In this document: positions 1-15,050 of the stretch, one piece after another
Numbering within the stretch: position 1 is the stretch's first letter
Layout of the letters: each line of letters starts with the position of its first letter
Source of the DNA: Dunaliella salina
Lineage: Eukaryota; Chlorophyta; Chlorophyceae; Chlamydomonadales; Dunaliellaceae
Length of the DNA: 25,687 nucleotides
Assembly (NCBI GenBank): GCA_002284615.2
Contig: MU069501.1
Location: forward strand, 113,369-139,055
Direction: 5' to 3'
Notes under the pieces: generated by a model
Told to the model about the DNA's origin: nothing
Database searches by the model: none
Seen by the model: the letters and a program-made list of their open reading frames with translations, nothing else
Translations under genes and position numbers: made by a program

Positions 1-965
1 CTGATAGGTGTGCTGGTGTGAGGGAGGCGCATCGCGCACGGAGTGTTTGCACAATTTAGTGTTTGCACAATCTAGTATGATGGTGGCGTCCCTGTGCAGT
101 CTGATGCGCCTGCAGAGGGACGCGGCTTTCTACCTCGAGAGGGGCGTCGTGGGTGCTGCTGATAAGTGTGCTGGTGTGAGGGAGGCGCATCGCGCATGGA
201 GTGTTTGCACAATCTAATATGTTGGTAGCGTCCCTGTATGGTCTGGTGCGCCTGCAGAGGGACGCGGCCTTCTACCTTTTGAAGGGCTTCATGGATGTGC
301 TGGTGTGAGGGAGACGCACCGCGCATGTTTGCATGATCCCATGGTTGCTGATGCTAACCATGTGGATGCTAACCATGTGGATATTGACCTCATAAAAATC
401 GACAACAGCTGTGCTGGTGTGAGGGAGGCGCATTGCATTTGGAAGTGTTTGCGCGATGTGTTTGATGCTGATGCTGACCATAAGGATTTTATTTTCATGG
501 AACAGGCAACAGATGTTACTGGTGCAGGGGAGGCGCATTGTGCACCAAGGTGTTTGCACGATCTGACAGATGCTGATGCTTACCGTATGGACGGATGTCG
601 TTCTCATGAATACAGGCGACAGGTGTGCAGGTGTAGGAGAGGCGCTTCGCACACAAAGGTGTTGATGCATACTCTCATGAATGCTGATGCAAACTTATGG
701 ATGCTGATCTTCAGGATTCTGTCGACAGGTGCTACTGGTGTGGGAGAGGCGCATCGTGCACAAAGGTGTTTGCACGATGATGCTGATGCTCACACACATA
801 GATGTTCACCATATGGATATTAATCTGGGTACAGGCGATAGGTGTGCTGGTGTGAGGGAGAACCGGTGTGAGGGATACACATCGCGCCCAAAGGTGTTTG
901 CGCGGTCTATTTGATGCCAACCTTGTGGATGTTGCCCTCATGGGTGCTGCAGACGGGTGTGCTAG
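1..965. repeat. Degenerate minisatellite, eight units of about 105-158 bp
   Basis: The motif GCTGGTGTGAGGGAGGCGCA and its variants recur at about 12, 170, 299, 413, 518, 627, 733 and 846. Spacings are 158, 129, 114, 105, 109, 106 and 113 bp. Each unit continues with a GTGTTTGCACAAT-like block and a GATGCTGATGCT-like block. Open frames run through the array on both strands, for example plus 305-823, whose translation repeats an AHRA-x-RCLHD theme. Such frames are expected in repeats whose units avoid stops. I see no splice sites, start context or known domain, so I do not call a gene. Confidence 0.85.
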
Positions 966-996
966 TGGCGAAGTGGGGGAGGAGGGGAATGGGGCA

Positions 997-1214
997 GGGC
1001 ATTGTGCAAGGAGGGCATTGTGCAGGGCATTGTGCAAGGAGGCCATTATGCAAGGAGGGCATTGTGCAAGGAGGGCATTGTGCAGGGCATTGTGCAGGGC
1101 ATTGTGTACGGCATTGTGCAAGGAGTGCATTGTGCAGGGCATAGTGCAAGGAGGGCAATGTGCAGGACATTGTGTAAGGAGGTGGGGGGGGGGCAGGGCA
1201 TTGTGCAAGGAGGT
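997..1214. repeat. Minisatellite of GGGCATTGTGCA / GGGCATTGTGCAAGGAG units
   Basis: About fifteen copies of a 12-bp core GGGCATTGTGCA, with or without a 5-bp AGGAG extension, follow each other irregularly. A G-run interrupts near 1182-1195. Both strands stay open through the array and would give Cys/Ala/Leu/Arg-rich or Pro/Cys-rich peptides. I read these as by-products of the repeat. Confidence 0.9.
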
Positions 1215-1318
1215 GTGCCGATGCCAACCTGCGGAACTGTGTTGCTGTGGAACTCATGGATGTCGTTAAGAGGTGCGCAGGTTTGCAGGGCGGGTGCATC
1301 ATGTTCATGGCTGGGTAG

Positions 1319-1440
1319 GGAAGGAAAAAAAGAAAAGGAAGGAGAAAATCCAAGGGAAAGTTCTGTAGGCAGAAAGAAAATATCCCTGTATCAATGAAGG
1401 GAAAGGATACATATCGGCTCGAAAGAGCCCAAAGTACCCT
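1319..1440 (-). mobile_element. Retroelement 3' end fragment, type 2
   Basis: Read on the plus strand, an A-rich AAAAAAAGAAAAGG tract is followed by GTAGGCAGA, then a block ending CCCTGTATCAATGAAGG. The same order, A/G pentamer tract, GTAGGCAGA, CCCTACATCAATTAAGG, occurs at 16341-16440, and in inverse at 21110-21176. I read these as 3' ends of minus-oriented elements ending in a (CTTTT)n-like tail. The assignment rests on shared sequence only. Confidence 0.55.
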
Positions 1441-1900
1441 TTACCTGACATGCAAGGAAGAGGCAGGAAGGATCTAGCCAATTGGCAGAGAGTGCCATTG
1501 AGCCACTGTTGAGCCTCAGACTTTTAAGGCCTTGTTAGAATCGTTTTGCTATTTTTAATCCTGAATCTGTGCAAAAGCAGTATTGTTTGCACAATTCTGT
1601 TGAGAGCATAGGGTCTCAGCAGCTTGTTGCTGAAAGTCTGCAGGGGTTTTTGGGAAGATCAAATCAAGCATGACCGCTTGTGACTTGGTACACACCAAAA
1701 TGTTTATTTTATTTATTTACCATTCATTTGTCTATTTTATTTATTTATTTATTTATTTTCATCATTGTGTAAAGATATGTCCGCCACTGCTTTACAGAGT
1801 TCGAGTCTAAGCACATTATTCTAACATGCATTTCCCTGTATGTCGGAGGCTGGAAAGGGGGCAAGCAACTGCCCCTCAACTACCCCCTCCCCACTTGCCA
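1441..1900. other. Gene-free spacer with an (ATTT)n tract
   Basis: No exon-like segment or known protein was found. The stretch is AT-rich. It contains an imperfect (TTTA)n microsatellite at about 1698-1758. Confidence 0.6.
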
Positions 1901-2037
1901 AACCGTGCCCCATTACCCAAAACGTGCCCCATTACCCAAACCCAAACCTAAACCCAAACCCAAACACAAATCCAAACCCAAACCGTGCCCCATTACCCAA
2001 ACCGTGCCCCATTGCCCAAACCGTGCCCCATTACCCC
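1901..2037. repeat. CCGTGCCCCATTACCCAAA minisatellite with telomere-like core
   Basis: Five copies of a unit close to CCGTGCCCCATTACCCAAA flank a stretch (about 1937-1984) of CCCAAA / CCTAAA hexamers. The hexamers resemble degenerate plant/algal telomere-type repeats, but exact CCCTAAA units are absent and the tract is internal to the array. It could be a short interstitial telomere-like repeat or simply part of the minisatellite. Confidence 0.85.
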
Positions 2038-2249
2038 CCAGCTATTTGATCTGTTCATTTTTGAAGTAGGGCGCAGAAGGATGGCTTGGAAAATTCCAGG
2101 GGAAGAAGGAGAGGGATTCATAAGGGGTGTCTGCCTGCGGCTTGGGAGCCTTCTACCCACTCTGTGGCACAGAGAGCACACAGCTCTTTGAACCGGCAAT
2201 TTTATGTTTACCAACAGTTCTCAAAAGTTTGAATTCTCAAATTATTCTC

Positions 2250-2585
2250 GACTCTTGAACGATTCGACTTTGGTACATGCAACAGCACAAGCATGCGTCT
2301 GTGGCAGTGCGGATCCTCGAATGATACAACCTGGTGCCAAGTTCTGCGCGTGTGCCAGTACAGGCATGCGTCTGTCGCAGTGCACATTCTCAAGTAGTAC
2401 AGCCTTTGTATGTGCTGTAGCACAAGCATGCATCTGTGTCGGTGTAGGCTATTGAATGATACAACCTTAGTACATGCAAAAGAACAAGCATTCGTCTGTG
2501 GCAGTGCAGATCCTCGAAATGAGAGAACTTCTGTCCATGCGAGAGCACACGCATGCTCCGTGGCAGTGCAGACTCTTGTTGAGCC
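2250..2585. repeat. Tandem repeat, five units of about 62-73 bp
   Basis: The motif TGCGTCTGTGGCAGTGC and variants recur at about 2294, 2367, 2429, 2491 and 2554. Around it the blocks GGTACATGCAACAGCACAAG and CTCGAATGATACAAC repeat. Both strands have open frames with a repeated Cys/His/Ala pattern that follow the repeat; I do not treat them as genes. Confidence 0.85.
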
Positions 2586-3200
2586 CAGGGCCTCACAGGG
2601 CTTTTGAAACTTGGAGCTATTTTGTAGCTTATTCATAGAGCTTCAATTTGTAGCTTTTTCTACTCGTTGAGCTTTGGGTTGCAGAGCTTGTGAGACAGTC
2701 TGCTGGAGGGGATTCCCCCACAACCTGTTATGAAAAAGGTGTAAGACTCCAGTTCCTATTCTACACATCCCTACACATTTTGACAGGTGCAGTGGACGTT
2801 GTTCCACGCTGTTGACATGCTTGTATGAGAGACAGCCTGCTGGTGGTGCTTCCAGATCTTGAGACAGGCTTGCTCACGAATTAGGAAATATTTCCTCAAT
2901 GCAAGCAGCTGGAATTTTGGCATGCATTGTCTTTTCTTTTTCGTCTCCTTTGGAAAGTGCTGCTTGAACGAAACACAGTTGAGGAAGTGTTTGCTTTTCA
3001 TGTTCAATTAGCAAGGACTCGACAACAGGGAGTTGGCTCTGAGGCTTAATCTCCCGTTTTTTAGTTTGTGGACCCTTCTTTGCCCGGCGCGACTGCCCCT
3101 TAGGCTTGATTGCCTGAAGTGAGGGAGTCGGAGGATCAAGTCAGGAGCGTTGCATGGTCTTCAAGAAGTGAGCGAGTTTCAATGACGGCACCATGTGGTT
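2586..3200. other. Spacer without recognisable gene
   Basis: A minus ORF of 78 codons (2771-3007) lies here but has no domain, splice context or codon bias I can recognise. The sequence TAGCTTTTTCTACTCGTTGAGC and neighbouring AGCTT words give a weak local repetition near 2615-2680. Nothing else is supported. Confidence 0.5.
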
Positions 3201-3205
3201 TGGAT

Positions 3206-3560
3206 GGACAGCAAGGAATGGAATGGACAGCAAGGAATGGACAGCAAGGAATGGACAGCAAGAAATGGAGGTTTGGATGGACAGCAAGGAATGGAATGGA
3301 CAGCAAGAAATGGACAGCAAGGAATGGACAGCAAGGAATGGAATGGACAGCAAGGAATGGAGGTCCCCTTCTGTCCTCACACGCGTGTGGTTTGAACACA
3401 GTATGAAATTCTTTCACTATAATTTGAATGGGCGGCATGGAACCCTCATACCCATGCAGTTTGAATGGACAGCAAGAAATCCTCGCACAGATGTGGTTTG
3501 AATTGTCAGCATGAAATCCTTACGTGCATGGGGTTTGAATGGACAGTGCATGAAATGGCA
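3206..3560. repeat. 14-bp minisatellite GGACAGCAAGGAAT with decayed flank
   Basis: From 3206 to 3362 the unit GGACAGCAAGGAAT repeats about ten times, sometimes with a GGAAT insertion. From about 3410 to 3560 a longer unit of roughly 55-60 bp is seen three times: GTTTGAATGGACAGCAAGAAATCC followed by a CATGCAG/GATGTGG-like block. This looks like a higher-order form of the same repeat. Overlapping open frames on both strands follow the repeat and look spurious. Confidence 0.9.
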
Positions 3561-3608
3561 GCTCCTTTTTGGCCTCACACATGATTTGATCCTGTGGCTC
3601 CTTTGCGC

Positions 3609-3735
3609 ATGAGCTGCAACACTGTTCCTCACAATATTTGTTGATTGCAAGAGCTGTGTTGCCCATGCATTTGGACTTGTACATATTTGAACGAGCTGAG
3701 TTGTCAACACATTTGGATTTTCACACATTGAAGGT
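3609..3735. repeat. 42-bp tandem repeat, about three units
   Basis: AGCTGTGTTGCCCATGCATT at 3651 and AGCTGAGTTGTCAACACATT at 3693 start two 42-bp units with similar TTGGA...ACATATTTGAA continuations. A more diverged unit precedes them from about 3610. Confidence 0.65.
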
Positions 3736-3849
3736 GTATGGCTTCCATGTACGAGAGCGCAACAGCTTGGCTTTGCCTTCCATCTTGGTTTCACAAGAAT
3801 TCTACTCCTCTTCGGCATCCCCGAAAAGTCCCTTGCCTTGTTCTTGTGG

Positions 3850-4310
3850 TGGTTTGCATACACATACACTGATAGGGCACCAAAGCCCCTTCGTCGAATT
3901 TTTGGGCTGCACGATTGAGCGTCCGGCACCTCTGCAACTGAAAACACACGTACCACAGGACTTCTGTGTTATCCTGACCTGGTAGTGGTATGCGCACAAT
4001 GACTGTGGGGCATCAAAACCCCTCCCATACTCCTTAAGGGGGGGTGGCTGCACCAAAGCACCACAGCACTACCTTCTGTTGTCAAAGTCTATGATTGAAG
4101 TGTTCTGCGAAGTGGAAGTGCCACAGGACCCTCTGCTATCAACCTCTGTCCTGGTAGTTGTGTTCCCGCAACGCCTGTTGAGGCATCGAATCCTTTGTGG
4201 CATCTTTTTTGCGGGGGTGTTTGATCTGCAGCACTGGGTGCTATTAGATGCTTTGAGTTGCCGCAAGTGCTGTGAGTTTCAAGTCAACTGTAACTGCAAA
4301 ATGCAAATGC
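3850..4310. repeat. Degenerate tandem repeat, units of about 165-190 bp
   Basis: The block CCACAGGACYTCTSTG, followed by ATC-x-ACCT and CCTGGTAGT, occurs at about 3954 and 4122. CCACAGGACCTCTCTG occurs again at 4310. Between them GGCATCRAAHCC blocks recur. The third occurrence coincides with the acceptor of the exon at 4316, so an exon edge may have seeded the repeat. Confidence 0.6.
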
Positions 4311-4315
4311 CACAG

Positions 4316-4427
4316 GACCTCTCTGCGGGGGCGGATCAATGGCGTGTTTGACATGCTGGTGGCTGACAGGGGCAGGCTTGTGTTGGGCCTGTGTGAGGCG
4401 TTCGGCATCCCAGACCACCTGCTGCAG
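4316..4427 (+). CDS. Isolated internal exon, possible acyl-CoA oxidase C-terminal region
   Basis: A 112-bp exon is framed by an acceptor (CCACAG, ending 4315) and a donor (CAG|GTCAGT, GT at 4428). It reads one base plus 37 codons with G/C-rich third positions, unlike the repeats around it. The peptide runs from TSLRGRINGVFDMLV to LCEAFGIPDHLLQ. The ending, an alpha-helical segment followed by AFGIPDHLL, resembles the C-terminal domain of acyl-CoA oxidases, where a similar motif usually precedes APIG/APIA. Those enzymes carry out the first step of peroxisomal beta-oxidation. I could not find the next exon or any upstream exon, so the family call rests on one short motif. The exon itself is better supported than its name. 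It may belong to a gene with long, repeat-filled introns, or be a stray duplicated exon. Confidence 0.42.
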
Positions 4428-4438
4428 GTCAGTACTTA

Positions 4439-4444
4439 TGTGTG

Positions 4445-4491
<47 letters not shown>

Positions 4492-4526
4492 NTGTGTGTG
4501 TGCATGCGTGCGTGCGCGCGCGCGCG
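4439..4526. repeat. (TG)n then (CG)n microsatellite
   Basis: A TG run of about 64 bp, with one N at 4492, passes through TGCATGCGTGCG into (CG)n ending at 4526. It begins 11 bases after the donor dinucleotide at 4428-4429, so it would sit at the 5' end of that intron. Alternating purine-pyrimidine runs like this can adopt Z-DNA; that is general knowledge, not shown here. Confidence 0.95.
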
Positions 4527-6480
4527 AATTTGTGTGCGCCCATGCTATAAATGTTAGTGTCGTTCAATGTGAGCAGTCCAAGTGTGCAAGCCCTTCAGTA
4601 TTGAGGTACTGTGCAGTTTCTCTTAGTTGCATCAGTCACTCATCCATAGCGAATGCTGCAGGCGATGATTCTTGTAAGGCCTTGAGGACATCCTTCAGAT
4701 TTTTTTTCACTCACTCTGACCTGCATGCTGTGCACCGCGCCCCCCAGAAGCCTGGAACTTTCCTCTCCAATACCATTGTGTTTATTCCTTTGGTGTCCAC
4801 TTAGCGAGTTGGATTTCTCACTGGTACCATTTGCTGACCTGAAACTGCAAACAGGCACCCATAGCATTTGACTGGCGCAAAACAGGCATGAACGCCTAAG
4901 TGGAGGCGCTGACTCAGGTAACAGCCTCTCCATTCACAGCACAATAAAAGGTAAAGCAGAATTTGCAATTGAATACGTGCAGCGCATGAAAAGGAAAAGC
5001 ACAATGCGAGTTTGGCGCCCGGGTCTGTATATTCATCATGCGTCCCTCTCAACTTTGGGGTGTAAAATAGATCCTGACTTAGGCGTGTATAGTAGATGCT
5101 GTTTGGAACAGAATGCCACAGTACACCAGCATGCTGCAGTGCTGTATGTCAGGTACTACACCAGCGTTTTGTTAGTGCTGTGTCAGTTGATGATGATGAA
5201 TGGCAAAGCTACGTGATGGGGTCGCCCTCCACGTTCTCCGCGGAGGTCCTGGGTTTGACACCGAAGATGCCCTTGTAAAGGCATATACAGCAAGATGCCT
5301 TTGCTCTGTGTCAGAGATGTAGGTGGCAAGCGTGTGCTGTCCTTTTGATCAATCTAAAAGCATTTTCAGACTGCCAAGCAGAGATTTGAGGTACAGCTGC
5401 AGCCTGGCCTATTGCGAGGGGCCAGCTTTCTTATGTGGCTTTCAGATTGATGATTGCTTTGTAGTGAAAGGCTTTGTAGTGCAAGCTTCTGAATGATAAG
5501 TGCTGATGATTAAGAACCTTGCTTATCTAGCTTCACAATTTCAGACCTTGTCCTCCTCTGAGAGGACATTCGCAAGATGGGAGCTTAGTGGATGTGAATA
5601 AAATGGCTTGGGTTTTGAAACTTGCCACAGAGATTTTGCTCCTGTACAGCCATGAGATAAACATTTCCAGCACCTGCAAATTTGCAGATTTTGTGACATT
5701 CTTATTTTTGTTATTGTGTGCATGATATATGTGTGAGCAGGCTCAGGAGCACGTTCGTGCTGTACAGCTAATTTGAGGGCACTTTCCTCACTGAGATTCA
5801 TGCGTGAAGCATGATGTGTGACTCTCAAGAGGGCGCATTCTGTTCCTTTTGTTTAGGCTATTGAGATGAATTCTTTCCACTACGTGCACCAGAATATTGG
5901 CATGGGCGCAAATTGCTTGGCTTATTTTTGGTCATGGACACCGTCAATCCCTTAACGAGCACAGCCTTTTTGGCTGGCATAGTCTTTTTTTCTCTCTCCT
6001 TTTTATATTGGCAGTGACAGCTGAGTATTTTTAAACCACCCCTGTGTCAGTGGCTCTGCCCTAAGGCAAGCTGCTCACCATGCAGACCCTCCATGTAACC
6101 TAGCAATTCTCAATGTGTAGCAAATTGTGATGGACCACCTCTAAGCTAATCTCTGCCTCATTGGATGCAGATAACCTTTTCACAGTGTTGCACAATGAGC
6201 TCATGGTGGTTTCCTTTTAAGATGAGGGAATATACTTTGGGTGCCTTTTGCTTTTGCATAGATGCTTAGTGCGTTACCCCAGCTGGGTCGTCCAAATCTT
6301 TCCAAATCTTCCGTCATGAGGATAGATTTGCACAACTGTAACTTACAGTGAAAGATAAAACAAAAGAAATATCTGGGCTTGCAGTTTGACCCTGTCCTTC
6401 GAGGAAAGAACCGAAGTCCCCGCCAGAGGGTCCAAATGAAGTTTGGGTTTAAAGGTTTAAGACTTAAAAAAGTATGGTGT
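4527..6480. other. Long stretch without recognised gene
   Basis: No ORF here carries a domain I recognise, and I found no convincing continuation of the exon at 4316-4427. Short direct repeats occur, such as GCTTTGTAGTG at about 5457 and 5470, and TCCAAATCTT at about 6290 and 6300. The sequence is moderately AT-rich with stops in all frames, consistent with intron or intergenic DNA. Confidence 0.5.
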
Positions 6481-6489
6481 AGAATTTCA

Positions 6490-6556
6490 GGAAAAGGAAA
6501 AAAAGGTAACGCAAGGTTACATCGCTATACTGCCTACGAGGGCAGCTGAGCGGAAA
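6490..6556 (-). repeat. Dispersed repeat family B, minus copy
   Basis: The reverse complement reads CCGCTCAGCTGCCCTCGTAG, then GCAGTATAGCGATGTAACCTTGCGTTACC. The same order, GCTCAGCTGCCCT, a TAGGCGGATAAAGCG-like block and a TGTAAC-like block, is present at 21695-21740, and more diverged at 8733-8775. The A/T-rich tail suggests a SINE or LINE 3' end, but no internal promoter boxes were identified. Confidence 0.6.
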
Positions 6557-6890
6557 CACAAAGGAAAAAAAGATAGCTGAAGACCTGCGAAGCCGTGTAT
6601 TAGACCTAAGTAGAGCAGTTTATTATTCGTTACTTAGTCAATAATAGATTACCTAATTGCACCTGCGCGCCAGTCAGGCTTGCCGCAGTCCCAGGTTTGG
6701 AGCGATCGGTTCCCACTGATCGGACATAGCGAACGTCTCCTTAACATGTATAACATTTGAAATGTTACATTTCCACATAGAACCAAGGAAAGGTGGACGC
6801 TCTTCTAAACAGATAAAATGATTCCTGACTACAGTCATGAAATGTGATGATCACAAGCGCACCCCGTTGAGTCAACAGAAAGGCCGGCTT

Positions 6891-7125
6891 CCCCCTCCAA
6901 ATTGGACCATCTAGAATTCAGGATTGAGGCGCAGAATATTTTATAACTTAATCAGATAATGATATACAATCAGACCTCAAAGGTAATGTGACCCCTCCAA
7001 ATTGGACCATCTGGGGTGCAGGATTTAAGGCGCAGAATCGCCTTATAACTATAATCCAATACTAACATCACAGAGTCAGAACGTTCATGCCCTCTACCTG
7101 CCCAAATTGGTCCATAGACCCTTCA
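6891..7125. repeat. 100-bp tandem repeat, about 2.3 units
   Basis: CCAAATTGGACCATCT begins at 6897 and again exactly 100 bp later at 6997. A third, weaker start, CCAAATTGGTCCAT, lies at 7102. Within the units CAGGATT, AGGCGCAGAAT and TTATAACT follow in the same order. The short palindrome CCAAATTGG starts every unit. Confidence 0.85.
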
Positions 7126-7136
7126 GGACATTTCGG

Positions 7137-7226
7137 ATGGAAAAAAAAAGAAAAGAAAAGCCTACGCAAGCCAAAGGCCGCATGCATTAAGGGAAGAACC
7201 CCTAATAAAAGTTAGAGGCCTCACCA
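7137..7226 (-). mobile_element. Retroelement 3' end fragment, type 1
   Basis: On the plus strand, AAAAAGAAAAGAAAAG is followed by CCTACGCAAGCCAAAGGCCG, then CATGCATTAAGGGAAGAACC, then AAAGTTAGAGGCCTCACCAG. Almost the same sequence occurs at 16727-16820, where it follows the stop codon of a minus-strand transposon ORF. This copy is therefore a 5'-truncated minus-oriented 3' end with a (CTTTT)n tail; no coding part is left. Confidence 0.75.
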
Positions 7227-7540
7227 GTACGGAGAATCGCTCTGTGAATAATTTATATCACGATTATGATACCAAAATGACGCTGCACGCTTGGAACGGA
7301 GTTTGCACACCCTAGCTCAGCAAGACCAGGGGGAATCATCTCGAGTAGTGGTCCTGCTGATCCTACCTGCTGTTAAATTGTTTTTGCCTCCATGATTGTT
7401 TTTGCCTCCAGGTAACAGCACGCAAAGCTTTTAAGCTTATAAGCTGCATATTCTTGATTTAACAAATTCCAATCACCCCATTACATTCCTACCATGTAAG
7501 CGGCCAGTCTTTCCCCTCAACAGCGCGCTACTAGTTTGTG
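7227..7540. other. Spacer, no gene seen
   Basis: No exon-like or conserved segment was found. A short direct repeat, GTTTTTGCCTCCA, lies at about 7381 and 7397. Confidence 0.5.
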
Positions 7541-8250
7541 GGGAAAGGCTAAAGTTGCTATGAAACACCAACCACTGGGTCTTTTCACTCCATTCTTTTT
7601 GCAATGATGTTTTCTTCTTGCAATGATATTTTGTAGTGTATGGACTTCAAATCACCAAAGTCACCAAATTTGGTGGAGTAATTTTTTTTGTTTTGTTTTG
7701 AAGATTAGGGTTCACACCACGGCTGATTGGGCACGGTCTCCTCAACTGGCAATTTACAAGCTTTAGTGCTAACTAAAGGAAGAGGAACCCAAGTATGAGG
7801 GTGCCAGTTGGGGAGAATATGTGCAAGGAGCATGCAAAAAATAACTGGTTTTTGGGCCTCAAATAGCCCCCCCTGATATTTTCTTAAACCTGACGCTGCA
7901 ATACGGTGGAAATTCTGTGCTCAATTACAGAGGGGGGAAGCTGAGGCCCAAAATTAGGTGTTTTTTGCATGCTCCTTGCGCATGCCTCCCGTGACGGGCA
8001 ACCTTCAAGCTTGATTCCTACAGGTATTTTTGTGCACTGGAGCATGAGGATTGCTGGTCACGGGAGACGTGCCTAATCAGCCGTGGCGTGAACTCAGTTT
8101 TCACCAGCCAATCTCCATAACTGACCACCCACTGCACCAAATTAGGTGATTTTTGGTGATTTAGTGTCCTTATATCAAATAAGATCATTGCAAATAAATG
8201 GAGTGAAACGACCCAGTGCTTGGTCAGGTACAGAATTTTAGCCATTTCCC
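7541..8250. repeat. Large fold-back inverted repeat (MITE-like)
   Basis: Two arms of about 330-340 bp are imperfect reverse complements around a centre near 7900. Matching blocks include GGGAAAGGCTAAA (7541) with 8240-8250, ACCACTGGGTC (about 7571) with 8210-8220, and TTCACACCACGGCTGATTGG (about 7710) with 8075-8096. The inner blocks GCAAGGAGCATGCAAAAAA (7823) and 7960-7978 match almost without error. The stem continues inward to C-runs and G-runs at about 7867 and 7932. No transposase frame is present and the minus ORF at 8018-8302 is just the arm read through. A fold-back transposon, a MITE dimer or a palindromic duplication would all fit. Confidence 0.85.
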
Positions 8251-8640
8251 TTGAAGAAAATTCAGCACAAGGGGTGCCAAAAAGGCCACAAAATGACCCC
8301 ACCTTTCCTATTTTTGAATATGCAGGATGTTAGCAGTATACATGGGGGTTATAAATATAAAATTTTGCAAGTGAAAAAAGACCCCAGGGTGGAGTTATAG
8401 GCCAATTTGGGGTGATCTGAGGCCAGGAGAGTGATGTGGGGTTCTCCAAATTTTTCATTCTTTGTCAAATATAATATTTATACAAATATGGTTGGCATGG
8501 TCAGATTTGAGAAGAATAAGAGAAAGAGCATGTCTGGCAAATTGGCCAGCTTACCCCTTCTGGCTTAATTAAGCATTTTCATCCCATGCAGAGTGACTGT
8601 GCATTCTTTCAGCAGTTGACACTTCCAAACTCAGTGCAAA
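8251..8640. other. AT-rich spacer
   Basis: No coding or repeat structure was recognised between the fold-back repeat and the next dispersed repeat. Confidence 0.45.
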
Positions 8641-8775
8641 GCTTCGTATCCACATTCAGTTCGCAGTTATTTACGAGTTGAGCACTGCTTTCTATTTTTC
8701 AGACTAATTCAATTACAGGCCCCTGTGTTCCTGCTCAGCTGCCCTATTAGACGGATTAAGCGTTGTTACTTTACA
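8641..8775 (+). repeat. Dispersed repeat family B, plus copy
   Basis: GCTCAGCTGCCCTATTAGAC (8733) followed by GGATTAAGCGTTGTTACTTTAC matches 21695-21740 with a few changes. Upstream, GAGCACTGCTTTCTATTTTT (near 8680) corresponds to GAGCGCTGCTTTCATTTTTG near 21640. The homology thus extends over about 100 bp. Confidence 0.6.
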
Positions 8776-9413
8776 GCCACTTCTGGAAATGCCAAGTGGA
8801 CCCATGCTGTCCAAATTCATTCCTTATGCACCCAATGGTTACAAAAAAGGAGGACAAGGAAGCTGAGCACCATCCGCTGCCCCTGAAGTAAATCTAGGAA
8901 AGGAGCGGGCTCTCAAACAAATACAGGTACAACCAAAAACAGTACATGTGGCTTAGCCTGAAGAATTTCCATCCCAGCACAAGACCAAACGAGCTCTCTT
9001 AGAATACAAATGTGCTGAAAGAAGAACAGGTGGAGCCACGCCTGAGAGCTCACACCTGGTCATCTTGGCATCAGAAAAGGACATGCGGGGGCACAAATGC
9101 ATGCAATAGTATATTAAGCACCTTGGGATGAACTGCCCCGCACAGGAGCACCAAAAAAATGATTAAGACGACTGTACAAGCCACTGGGTGCCACTTCAAA
9201 AATTTTTCAGCGGCACATGCACCCCAACACAAACCCCTTGCACCAACAAACACTAATGTACAGCCCACTGGGAAACCATGACCACTTCTAAACAGCATCG
9301 GCATGGTAGTGCATGGATAAGGGAACATGGCAGTGCCTGGAGCTGTGCGGAGTGCCACGCTGAACCAGGTGGAGTGCCATGCTGGGTAAGGCCAGCCTCA
9401 ACAGCACCTGGAC
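8776..9413. other. 3' flank of ATG8 on the minus strand
   Basis: This lies downstream of the ATG8 stop codon and should hold its 3' UTR. The green-algal poly(A) signal TGTAA is not obvious near the stop on the minus strand; possible matches (TTACA on the plus strand) appear only at about 8770 and 8836. The minus ORF at 9071-9358 shows no known domain. Confidence 0.4.

Positions 9414-15050
<5,637 letters not shown>

Noticed and set aside
305..823. 172-codon ORF in the first repeat array
   Set aside because: Its repeated peptide follows the tandem DNA repeat, other frames and the opposite strand are open too, and no domain or splice context supports it.
3110..3501. Overlapping ORFs in the GGACAGCAAGGAAT array
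   Set aside because: A 14-bp unit without stops keeps several frames open; the peptides are unit translations.
4977..5278. Candidate last exon for the acyl-CoA oxidase-like gene
   Set aside because: No APIG/APIA-like start or peroxisomal C-terminal tripeptide could be read after any acceptor here.
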